Shown piece by piece: positions 1-5,492 of a stretch of 6,673 bases of DNA. The notes under the pieces are model-generated. The model was not told where the DNA came from. It searched no databases and was given only the letters and a program-made list of their open reading frames with translations. The stretch covers positions 1-6,673 of the forward strand of contig CAMWPE010000136.1 of the NCBI GenBank assembly GCA_947176055.1. Direction: 5' to 3'. A program made the translations under genes and the position numbers. The number at the start of each line of letters is the position of its first letter. Position 1 is the stretch's first letter. This stretch comes from an uncultured Desulfovibrio sp. GTDB lineage: Bacteria > Desulfobacterota > Desulfovibrionia > Desulfovibrionales > Desulfovibrionaceae.

Positions 1-11
1 TCGTAATCCAG

Positions 12-791
12 TCACTCCGCTATTCTCAGGAATGCGGTCATGGCGGCGCGATATTCTTTTTTGTAAGTCTTGCGAACGCCCTCGGCCATGGCCCAGTCGA
101 AATTCGGCACGCTCTGGCCGCCGTGCATCTCGTTCTGATTCGCCTGAATCGCGATGCAGGCGAGGGCCGCGTAGCTTTCGATAGAATTCGGCTCGCGCAA
201 AAAGCCGTGTCCCGTGTAAAAACCGTTGCGGAACAGACGGATTAAATCAATCTGGCAACAGGTTTCCGTAAGCATATAAAAATCTTTATCATGAATGTGG
301 ATATCGCCGCTTTCGTGCGCCTCCGCCGCGTCGCGGGGCAGAATATAGTTATCGATGAAAAATTTTGAGCCCTCGGAGCCGTATTTCAGCATCGTCCCCA
401 TGGCCGTGTCGCCATCAATATTCGCGTTTTCCCTTTTGATGTCTTCGTCGATTGCCGCCGACCAGGTAAGTTTTTTATAAATATCCATCAAATAGGTTTC
501 CGCGTTGCGGAGCTTGGCATGCTCCGCGCGATAGAGGATATAGGCCTTGGCCGTGCGGGCGTAGTCGAACTGGATGAGACATTCCTCCACTACGTCCTGA
601 ATCTCCTCCACCTGGCGCAGATCGCGTTGCTCCAGCTTTTTGCAGACTTTCTCCGTGACGAAGAGCAAATCCGTGGGCGACATTTCCTCGCCCTCGACCG
701 CCTGATTGGCTTTGGAGATCGCGTTCAGGATCTTCAGGGAATCGAAAGGAACCTTCGAGCCGTCCCGCTTTATGATCGCGCCTTGTATCAT
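12..791 (-). CDS. nrdD: Anaerobic (class III) ribonucleoside-triphosphate reductase, N-terminal third ending at an in-frame TGA
   Basis: NrdD reduces ribonucleoside triphosphates to deoxynucleotides without oxygen, using a glycyl radical installed by NrdG in the cytoplasm. Seen here are an ATP-cone at residues 1-90 (starting IIKRDGSKVPFD) and the beginning of the catalytic barrel: ENANIDGDTAMGTMLKYGSE (121-140), HIHDKDFY (165-172), the TCCQIDL cysteine pair (C178/C179), TGHGFLREP (193-201) and NQNEMHGGQSVPNFD (218-232). These match NrdD closely. The ATG at 791 is the only good start, because an in-frame TAG lies 33 nt upstream; its ribosome-binding site is weak. Family members are usually about 700 residues, but this frame stops at residue 259 (TGA at 12-14). 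The second active-site cysteine region and the C-terminal glycyl-radical loop are therefore absent. After the TGA the frame continues L-D-Y to the edge. It is either truncated or a pseudogene, a sequencing error, or recoded. The family call is secure; its functional state is not. Confidence 0.9.
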   Translation of the reverse strand: MIQGAIIKRDGSKVPFDSLKILNAISKANQAVEGEEMSPTDLLFVTEKVCKKLEQRDLRQVEEIQDVVEECLIQFDYARTAKAYILYRAEHAKLRNAETYLMDIYKKLTWSAAIDEDIKRENANIDGDTAMGTMLKYGSEGSKFFIDNYILPRDAAEAHESGDIHIHDKDFYMLTETCCQIDLIRLFRNGFYTGHGFLREPNSIESYAALACIAIQANQNEMHGGQSVPNFDWAMAEGVRKTYKKEYRAAMTAFLRIAE

Positions 792-801
792 GCTATGTCC
801 G

Positions 802-829
802 TCCGCTAAATCCGCTTTATCCGGCTAAA
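802..829. repeat. Short degenerate tandem repeat in the nrdD leader
   Basis: Three consecutive units read TCCGCTAAA (802-810), TCCGCTTTA (811-819) and TCCGGCTAAA (820-829) on the plus strand. They begin 11 bases upstream of the nrdD start codon, inside its probable 5' leader. The function is unknown; simple slippage is a sufficient explanation. Confidence 0.55.
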
Positions 830-868
830 CCAGTATCCCGCGAGACCTTCGCGCCGCGCCTCGCGCCT

Positions 869-892
869 CTTCGCCGGTATTATGACCGGAAG
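869..892 (-). other. Possible stem-loop in the nrdD 5' leader
   Basis: CCGGT (874-878) and ACCGG (885-889) form a five-pair stem around a six-base loop. CTT (869-871) and AAG (890-892) can add three more pairs beyond a two-base bulge. The element lies between the predicted nrdD promoter and its start codon, so it would be in the mRNA. No T-run follows it in the nrdD direction, so it is not a classical terminator. No known riboswitch class was recognised. Confidence 0.35.
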
Positions 893-924
893 GTATTTCG
901 CGCTGTTTTTTCCTCGAAAAACAG

Positions 925-951
925 ATTATATTTTGTAAAACGTCGTGTCAA
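925..951 (-). promoter_or_regulatory. Candidate sigma70-type promoter for nrdD
   Basis: On the minus strand a perfect TTGACA (951-946) is followed after 15 bases by a perfect TATAAT (930-925). Both hexamers match the consensus; only the spacer is shorter than the preferred 17. Transcription would start near 918 and give a leader of about 125 nt before the nrdD ATG at 791. The spacer contains TTTTACAAAA (940-931), a motif that recurs upstream and may be an operator. The position and orientation fit nrdD. Confidence 0.6.
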
Positions 952-977
952 ATCGTTCCGCTTTTATCCTTTGTTGA

Positions 978-999
978 ATTACAATATTAAAACTGTAAT
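978..999. promoter_or_regulatory. Inverted repeat ATTACA-N10-TGTAAT, possible operator
   Basis: Perfect six-base arms (978-983 and 994-999) flank ten bases, giving a 22-bp dyad typical in size of a dimeric regulator site. Its centre is about 70 bp upstream of the predicted nrdD transcription start. The half-site TTACA also occurs in two TTTTACAAAA elements at 931-940 and 1045-1054. It does not match the NrdR box pattern or the FNR consensus as I know them, so the regulator is unassigned. Confidence 0.35.
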
Positions 1000-1074
1000 A
1001 AAAAATAACGCGAAATCCCCATTTTTTAATTGATTCGCGCCATTTTTTGTAAAAAGATAATGATTTTCGAGGCT

Positions 1075-1088
1075 TTTTCTATAGAAAA
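1075..1088. promoter_or_regulatory. Perfect 14-bp palindrome TTTTCTATAGAAAA, possible operator
   Basis: The sequence is identical to its reverse complement over 14 bases. It sits about 40 bp upstream of the -10-like box that points towards umuC. A related palindrome, TTTCTAGAAA, lies at 1116-1125. The shared TTTCTA/TAGAAA half-site suggests one repressor with two sites. AT-rich chance palindromy is the alternative. Confidence 0.3.
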
Positions 1089-1115
1089 TACTAAATCGAG
1101 ACAAACACCTGATAA

Positions 1116-1134
1116 TTTCTAGAAAGTATATAAT
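1116..1134 (+). promoter_or_regulatory. Candidate umuC -10 box with adjoining palindrome
   Basis: A perfect TATAAT lies at 1129-1134 on the plus strand, and the palindrome TTTCTAGAAA (1116-1125) ends three bases before it. No good -35 is seen at normal spacing (GAGACA at 1098-1103 is 25 bases away), so the promoter may need an activator or be weak. Transcription from here would leave a leader of roughly 270 nt before umuC. A repressor bound at the palindrome would block polymerase. Confidence 0.35.
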
Positions 1135-1148
1135 GACCGCGAATTATT

Positions 1149-1179
1149 GCCGCTTGCGGCCTTCCGGAAGCTTCCGGAA
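1149..1179 (+). other. Two adjacent hairpins in the umuC leader
   Basis: GCCG-CTTG-CGGC (1149-1160) forms a four-pair stem with a CUUG tetraloop. Next to it lies the perfect 18-bp palindrome TTCCGGAAGCTTCCGGAA (1162-1179), a seven-pair stem with an AGCU loop. Six T residues follow at 1191-1196, eleven bases after the stem. That is too far for a standard terminator but could matter in an alternative fold in which TTCC (1172-1175) pairs with GGAA (1197-1200). The attenuator reading is speculative. Confidence 0.3.
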
Positions 1180-1388
1180 AAGACGGAAAATTTTTTGGAA
1201 AAAATATATTTAATTTTCGCTTCGCCGCTGGGGTATCCGGATCGGGTTAAAAATAAGACAGACTGTTTCCGGATTCTGGAAAGTAGCCGCCCTAATTTTA
1301 AGGGCCGGGAGGCCGGCGATAGCGCCTGGCGGTTTGCCCGGATTTCCTGCGACAGTATCGGGCGCGGCCCCGCATGGTCGCGCGGCGC

Positions 1389-1410
1389 GGAGTTAATATG
1401 GAGTTAATAT
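1389..1410 (+). repeat. Tandem 11-bp duplication of the umuC ribosome-binding site and start codon
   Basis: The unit GGAGTTAATAT occurs twice head to tail (1389-1399 and 1400-1410), each followed by G. This creates two GGAG-N5-ATG initiation sites, with ATG at 1398 and 1409. Only the second opens umuC. The first is shifted by 11 bases and reads a 14-codon peptide, MELIWRDSRLRMDR, ending in TGA at 1440-1442 inside umuC. Ribosomes could be diverted to the upstream copy. The repeat is plain in the sequence; the effect on expression is inferred. Confidence 0.85.
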
Positions 1411-2716
1411 GGCGAGATTCGCGGCTCCGGATGGATCGTTGACAGCGCTGGTCGATTGCGACACATTTTACGCCTCCTGCGAAAAGGCGGGACGTCCGGA
1501 TCTGCGCGACAGGCCAGTGGTTGTGCTTTCGAATAACGACGGTTGCGTGGTGGCCAGAAGCCGCGAGGCCAAGAGGCTAGGCGTGCCAATGGGCGAGCCG
1601 GAATACCAGTTGCGCCGGATGCTCGAGGACAACCATGTCGTTGTCTTTTCTTCCAATTACGCCCTTTACGGCGATCTGTCCCGCAGGGTGATGCGGACAA
1701 TCGCGAGCGTCGCGCCGGATATGGAGATATATTCCATAGACGAGGCCTTCGTTCGCCTTTCCGGCGCGGCCGCGGTCAACGCGGACGAAATCGTAAGGAC
1801 AATCAGGACAAGGGTAGCGCGCTGGGTGGGGCTGCCCGTTTCCATAGGCCTGGCCCCTACCAAAGTTCTCGCCAAAATAGCGACCTCCGTAGCGAAAAAA
1901 ATTCCCGAATGCGACGGCGTGTTTGATTTGTCCGTATCGCCGGGCGTCGATCATATCCTTGAAAAAACGCCCGTCGGCGATGTCTGGGGCGTAGGGCGAA
2001 AAGGCTCGGCCAAACTGCGCGGCGCCGGAATCCACACAGCCAGGGAACTGCGCGACGCGGACACGGCCCTGATCCGCCGCCTCCTGACAATCGTCGGGGT
2101 AAACCTGCAAATGGAGTTGCGCGGCGTCCCCGCTATCCGCGAGGAAATCCCCATGACCCATACCACGATAATCTCCTCGCGCTCCCTGGGCCGCAAAATC
2201 AGGGACATGGAGCCCTTGCTGGAAGCAGTCGCCTGGCACGCGGCCAGGGCGGGTGAAAAGCTGCGTCTCAAAAACCTCGTCTGCGGCGCCGTCGGCGCCC
2301 GGATCCAGACGGCCTATTACGCCGAGGACCAGCCCCAGCGCGACGAAATGATCATGGTCAGGCTCGCCAGACCTTCCGACGATACTTCCGTCCTTATTCG
2401 CGCCGCGCGAAACGGTTTGCGGAAAATATACAGATCCGGTTTCGCCTACGCCAAAGTTATGGTTATGCTTACTGATCTTTCCGATCCGGCGAAAAAACAG
2501 CATAATCTTCTGGACATAGGGACGGACGCCGGGCCGCGCGACGCCAGACGTCGGGCGCTTATGGAGCTTATGGACCGGGTCAATCGCGTCCGGGGCAGGG
2601 GAACGCTGACCTTCGCCGCCCAGGGTCTGAAGAACGCGGACTGGCATATGCAAAGGGCGCGTCTTTCGCCGGCGTGGACCACGGATATAAACGGCTTGCT
2701 GACAGTCAGGGGATGA
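1409..2716 (+). CDS. umuC: Y-family translesion DNA polymerase, UmuC-like (Pol V catalytic subunit)
   Basis: UmuC is the catalytic subunit of DNA polymerase V and copies damaged templates during the SOS response together with UmuD'2 and RecA. This 435-residue product aligns along the length of E. coli UmuC (422). The palm residues are present: D16 in VDCDTFYASCE, with Y21 as the likely steric gate, and D111/E112 in EIYSIDEAF. Other shared blocks are VVVLSNNDGCVVAR (37-50), FSSNYALYGDLSRRVM (80-95), SIGLAPTKVLAK (145-156), DVWGVGRK (191-198), SRSLGRKI (257-264) and RGRGTLTFAAQG (395-406). QHNLL (364-368) resembles the QLNLF beta-clamp-binding motif. The ATG at 1409 is the first start after an in-frame TAA at 1394, and it has GGAG five bases upstream. 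No umuD precedes it, which is unusual. It is followed seven bases later by cutA. Confidence 0.95.
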   Translation: MARFAAPDGSLTALVDCDTFYASCEKAGRPDLRDRPVVVLSNNDGCVVARSREAKRLGVPMGEPEYQLRRMLEDNHVVVFSSNYALYGDLSRRVMRTIASVAPDMEIYSIDEAFVRLSGAAAVNADEIVRTIRTRVARWVGLPVSIGLAPTKVLAKIATSVAKKIPECDGVFDLSVSPGVDHILEKTPVGDVWGVGRKGSAKLRGAGIHTARELRDADTALIRRLLTIVGVNLQMELRGVPAIREEIPMTHTTIISSRSLGRKIRDMEPLLEAVAWHAARAGEKLRLKNLVCGAVGARIQTAYYAEDQPQRDEMIMVRLARPSDDTSVLIRAARNGLRKIYRSGFAYAKVMVMLTDLSDPAKKQHNLLDIGTDAGPRDARRRALMELMDRVNRVRGRGTLTFAAQGLKNADWHMQRARLSPAWTTDINGLLTVRG

Positions 2717-2723
2717 GGAGAGC

Positions 2724-3086
2724 ATGGAACAGAAAATCGGCGACGAAAGCCGCGAGCCGGACGCGGAGAAAGTCGTTCTCGTCTATCTGACCTGTCCGGA
2801 CATGGCGGGAGCGCGGGCGCTCGCCCGCCAGCTGGTCGAAAAAAGACTGGCGTCCGGCGTTAATATCCTGCCGGGCGCGTTCTCCGTCTATCGCTGGCAA
2901 GGAGCGATCCGCGAAAGAGAAGAATGTCTCCTGTTCGCGCAAGTCGCCGGGCGGATTTTTGACAAGTTCGCGGAGTTTGTCGTCTCCGGGCATCCATACT
3001 CCACGCCTTGCGTTCTGGCCCTGCCCGTCGCCGGGGGGTCTCCCGATTTTTTGCGGTGGGTTGGCGCCAACAGCGGGACGGATTGA
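2724..3086 (+). CDS. cutA: CutA1 family protein (divalent-cation tolerance)
   Basis: CutA1 proteins are small trimeric ferredoxin-like-fold proteins linked to divalent metal tolerance in bacteria; their biochemical role is uncertain. The 120-residue product shows the family order: VVLVYLTCPDMAGARALARQ (17-36), LASGVNILPGAFSVYRWQG (42-60) and HPYSTPCVLALPVAGGSPDF (90-109). It has about 15 extra charged residues at the N terminus but no other start is available. Two usually conserved positions differ: AACVN reads ASGVN (the cysteine is G45), and the glutamate in HPYxxPE is C96. The ATG at 2724 follows GAGGAG (2715-2720), which overlaps the umuC stop, so the two genes are probably co-transcribed and coupled. 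The next gene starts two bases after its stop. The family call is confident; a metal role is by family only. Confidence 0.9.
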   Translation: MEQKIGDESREPDAEKVVLVYLTCPDMAGARALARQLVEKRLASGVNILPGAFSVYRWQGAIREREECLLFAQVAGRIFDKFAEFVVSGHPYSTPCVLALPVAGGSPDFLRWVGANSGTD

Positions 3087-3088
3087 GT

Positions 3089-4189
3089 ATGCGGATGGTC
3101 ATAGTCGCCGACGCGGGCGACAAAACGGGAGAAGCCGGGAGACTGTATCTCGCGCAGATCCGTAGCCTGCTCCGCCGTATGCGGGAGGAGGAGAGGCTGG
3201 AGCCAGTCCTCGTTTGTCCCGCGGGATCGATTCTCGAAGATACGGCCAAAGAAGCCTTTATTCCTTCGTTGCCGGCGGCCCGTCCCGGCGATCTCCTCCG
3301 GACGCTGAAACTCTGGCAATGGCAACGGAGAACGGGGAGAATGGGGGTTCTCGTCGTCGGCGAAGCCGCCTTGAGCGCGGCGCGATTGCTGATGAAATTG
3401 CGCGGCAAACGGGATACCTTTCTTTCTTTCGCTTTTTTCAGACGCGCGCCCGCTAACGAAATCCGCGATGTCCGTTTCCTGGGCCGCGGGAACCTGTTTT
3501 TCTGCGGAACCAGGGCCATAGCCGGCGAAATCGAAAAAATGACCGGATCGGAAGCCGCTTGCCGCGCGATTCCGCCCGGGCTCGATATCGCCCTTTATCG
3601 GATCGCGCGCCCCCAAGGCAACGCCGCCTTCGACGAGAACAGAAACTTCGCTTTCGGCATGGCCGGCAGCCTGTCGCCCCAATCGGGCGCGCTGCTTGTG
3701 ATCCGCGCGATGGCCGCTATCTGGCAAAAACGCGGGCTGCCGCCCTGGGAAGTCCGGATGTTCGGAGGCGGTCCCCGCTATGAAGAAATCCTGCGCGAGG
3801 CCGGAAACCTTGGGGTAAGCGCCCGCTTGAGCCTTTTGGACGAGCAGGATCTGCCGGATGTCTGCGGTCTATGCGACGCCTGGCTCGCGCCGGGATTTTC
3901 GCCGGACGAAGGTCCGGAAATTCTCTGGTCCGGAGTAGCCGCGGGACTTCCTCTTATCTGCTCCCGGACTCCGCTCCACGAGGAGCGCCTGCCCGCGGAC
4001 GCCGCGGTCTTGAAAACCGGCGAAGACGATCCACAGAAACTGGCCAGCGCCATGATCGCTGTTCTGGAGAGCGGGAATTTGCGGCGGGAGATGGTCGCCG
4101 GCATGGAGAAGTGGCGGGAGTATATAAGCGCGGATCGCATGGCCAGGGAGGTCTGCGAAGATCTTATGAAATCGGCGCGGCTGGATTAA
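3089..4189 (+). CDS. GT4-like glycosyltransferase with degenerate donor site
   Basis: The product has 366 residues and a GT-B, GT4-like layout. The N-terminal acceptor half is weakly conserved. A PPGLD motif (162-166, like the PNGVD linker) leads to the C-terminal donor half: FGMAGSLSPQSGALLVIRAM (189-208), VRMFGGGPRYEEIL (222-235), DVCGLCDAWLAPGFSPDEGP (257-276) and WSGVAAGLPLI (280-290). In active GT4 enzymes the donor phosphates and sugar are held by Arg and Lys of GRLxxxKG and by the second Glu of E-x7-E. Here these positions are S194, S199 and S281. It may be inactive, a partner subunit, or use an unusual donor. The start at 3089 is chosen two bases after the cutA stop; an earlier in-frame start at 3008 would overlap cutA by 79 bases. 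No signal peptide or membrane span is seen. Substrate unknown. Confidence 0.8.
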   Translation: MRMVIVADAGDKTGEAGRLYLAQIRSLLRRMREEERLEPVLVCPAGSILEDTAKEAFIPSLPAARPGDLLRTLKLWQWQRRTGRMGVLVVGEAALSAARLLMKLRGKRDTFLSFAFFRRAPANEIRDVRFLGRGNLFFCGTRAIAGEIEKMTGSEAACRAIPPGLDIALYRIARPQGNAAFDENRNFAFGMAGSLSPQSGALLVIRAMAAIWQKRGLPPWEVRMFGGGPRYEEILREAGNLGVSARLSLLDEQDLPDVCGLCDAWLAPGFSPDEGPEILWSGVAAGLPLICSRTPLHEERLPADAAVLKTGEDDPQKLASAMIAVLESGNLRREMVAGMEKWREYISADRMAREVCEDLMKSARLD

Positions 4190-4307
4190 GAGGGCGCCCC
4201 GGATTTAATCTTTGGCGAAAAAAAGCCGATTTCATGACCGGATTAAACTCGCTCAAATTACGTCGATTTTCTTAAATCGCGATTGTTGTATCAATTTTTC
4301 TATCGGT
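4190..4307. other. Convergent intergenic gap between the glycosyltransferase and hydrolase genes
   Basis: This is 118 bp between two genes transcribed towards each other, with no coding potential recognised. It contains several weak hairpins. One is GGATTAA (4183-4189, covering the glycosyltransferase stop) pairing with TTAATCT (4205-4211), followed by little T-run. Another is CGATTT-TCTT-AAATCG (4264-4279). A third is GATTG (4281-4285) with CAATT (4292-4296), followed by TTT. These could end transcription of the umuC-cutA operon, but none is a convincing terminator in that direction. Confidence 0.5.
4218..4241 (-). terminator. Possible rho-independent terminator for the hydrolase pair
   Basis: On the minus strand CCGGT (4241-4237) and ATCGG (4230-4226) form a five-pair stem with one G-U pair around CATGAA. 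After one C comes a run of seven T (4224-4218). It lies about 70 bases past the stop of the downstream hydrolase gene, where a terminator is expected. The stem is short, so termination may be partial. Confidence 0.4.
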
Positions 4308-5444
4308 TCAGGCTGGACGCGAAGTTCCCGCGCTCTCTTTCCCCTTCGCCGCGTCGGCCTCCGCCAGGATATTAAAAACTTCCCTGCACGAGGCCTCGGT
4401 GTCGGCGTTAAAATGACCGCCCGGCTCCGAAAAGACCTGCGCCATATGCCTGCCCAGGACGTATAAACCGGGCTCGCTCGGCGCCCCGCCCCCCAGAGCC
4501 TTCCACGCCGGCAAAAAGTGATGACGATAATGGTGCTCGTCCGTGAGATTTATCCTGAAAAATACCCGGAACGCGGGGTTTCGCAGGTAAGGCAACAAAA
4601 CCAGTCTTTCGCCCATGAGGGAATAGATCTCGTCCCAGGAGCGATTGCCCAGAATATATTTGCGATAGTTTTCGAGAAGGTTGGGATCGTGAAAATTGGA
4701 GAATTTTACCAGCGAGTTCGCCGCTATGGCCGTGGAGTCATCGAAATACGAGGCCAGCGCGATGGCCGAATAGCCGCCGCTGGACGAGCCATAAAAATAT
4801 ATATCCTTGGACTTTATGCCAAATTTGTCGGCGAGGCCGCGGACAATGCCGGCTAGTTCCGCGAATACGTCATGTTCGGGCGGGCCCGTGAGAAAGCCTA
4901 CGTTATTTTCGGAAAAAAGCTGGTAAAATGGATTGGCGATCGCCAGGACGCGGCCGGGGAACACTCCTCTCTGCGCCCAAAGCCAGCGGAAAAAGATCGG
5001 GCGACTCCTGTCCGTTCTGGGAGTCACGCCCGCTGGAAGGAAGATCAATAATTTTTCTGGCGCTGTCTTCGCGGGGAAGTAGGCGCAATTATATTCGTAG
5101 GCTCCCCTGATGGCCAGCGGCGCTATGGCTTTATCCGGAAATTCGCCGTCGAGAATGCCTGATTCCTGGTCATACCGCAGGATTTTGTCATTTAAAAAGC
5201 ATTGGTGAGTCATGCCCCAATCGGCCGCGTCCGAAGACCTGATAAAATAAGTAACCCGCCAGAGGGCCGCCTCGTAGCCGGTGTCGTATTTTATCCAGCT
5301 CTTGTCGCCGTACTTCGTCATCAAGACATTTTTACCGTTTTTTACAATGTAAAAAGCGTATTTTTCGCCGGGGTTCCGTTCGGTAAGCGAAAATTTAATA
5401 AAAGGAGCTTTGTATACAAAAGAATATTTCCTGTACACTTTCAT
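4308..5444 (-). CDS. Asp2-like alpha/beta hydrolase (downstream copy)
   Basis: The 378-residue product has two parts. Residues 1-110 look like a beta-rich domain with a YAFYIVKNGKNVLMTKYG stretch resembling three-Y/Ig-like modules. Residues 128-365 are an alpha/beta hydrolase. The nucleophile elbow is YGSSSGG with S221 as the likely nucleophile; D302 (NLTDEHHY) and H344 (EPGGHF) are the likely triad partners, by position. The combination recalls Asp2 of accessory Sec systems, which in streptococci acts in export and O-acetylation of glycosylated adhesins; another esterase or acyltransferase is possible. No signal peptide or transmembrane segment is seen, so it is probably cytoplasmic. The ATG at 5444 has AAGGA nine bases upstream. 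It follows its paralogue by 48 nt on the same strand, suggesting an operon. The fold is confident, the Asp2 link moderate, the substrate unknown. Confidence 0.7.
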   Translation of the reverse strand: MKVYRKYSFVYKAPFIKFSLTERNPGEKYAFYIVKNGKNVLMTKYGDKSWIKYDTGYEAALWRVTYFIRSSDAADWGMTHQCFLNDKILRYDQESGILDGEFPDKAIAPLAIRGAYEYNCAYFPAKTAPEKLLIFLPAGVTPRTDRSRPIFFRWLWAQRGVFPGRVLAIANPFYQLFSENNVGFLTGPPEHDVFAELAGIVRGLADKFGIKSKDIYFYGSSSGGYSAIALASYFDDSTAIAANSLVKFSNFHDPNLLENYRKYILGNRSWDEIYSLMGERLVLLPYLRNPAFRVFFRINLTDEHHYRHHFLPAWKALGGGAPSEPGLYVLGRHMAQVFSEPGGHFNADTEASCREVFNILAEADAAKGKESAGTSRPA

Positions 5445-5492
5445 TGAGCGCGATCCTTCGATTGGAACAGGCTAACCGTCCGTCGCGTTTTT

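Larger units (their letters stand above)
792..1408. other. Divergent intergenic region between nrdD and umuC with an AT-rich core
   Basis: This is 617 bp with no convincing gene. Positions 792-900 are GC-rich and would form the nrdD leader. Positions 901-1140 have only 72 G or C in 240 bases. Positions 1141-1408 are again GC-rich with several short hairpins and would form a long umuC leader. The promoter signals, palindromes and start-site duplication found here are listed separately. An open frame at 1147-1407 (TTG start) has no recognisable motif and I do not call it. No umuD-like sequence was found in the frame I read. Confidence 0.8.

Noticed and set aside
12..791. TGA read as tryptophan (alternative genetic code)
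   Set aside because: Three other genes here end with TGA at natural family lengths.
901..1140. NrdR boxes and E. coli-type LexA box (CTGT-N8-ACAG)
   Set aside because: I found no match to either consensus; the palindromes present have different sequences.
1147..1407. 86-codon frame in the umuC leader
   Set aside because: TTG start, no ribosome-binding site seen, no recognisable motif, and it ends inside the duplicated umuC start region. It is not umuD-like.
1577..2725. Long minus-strand open frame (382 codons) opposite umuC
   Set aside because: It is the antisense shadow of a convincingly conserved umuC in GC-rich DNA; its translation shows no recognisable family.
3008..3088. Upstream start for the glycosyltransferase
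   Set aside because: It would overlap cutA by 79 bases and add an Arg-rich non-conserved stretch; the ATG at 3089 begins a typical MRMVIV first beta strand.
2888..3727. Minus-strand open frame of 279 codons, and others opposite cutA and the glycosyltransferase
   Set aside because: They overlap conserved plus-strand genes and their translations are low-information, Arg/Pro/Ala-rich shadow sequence.
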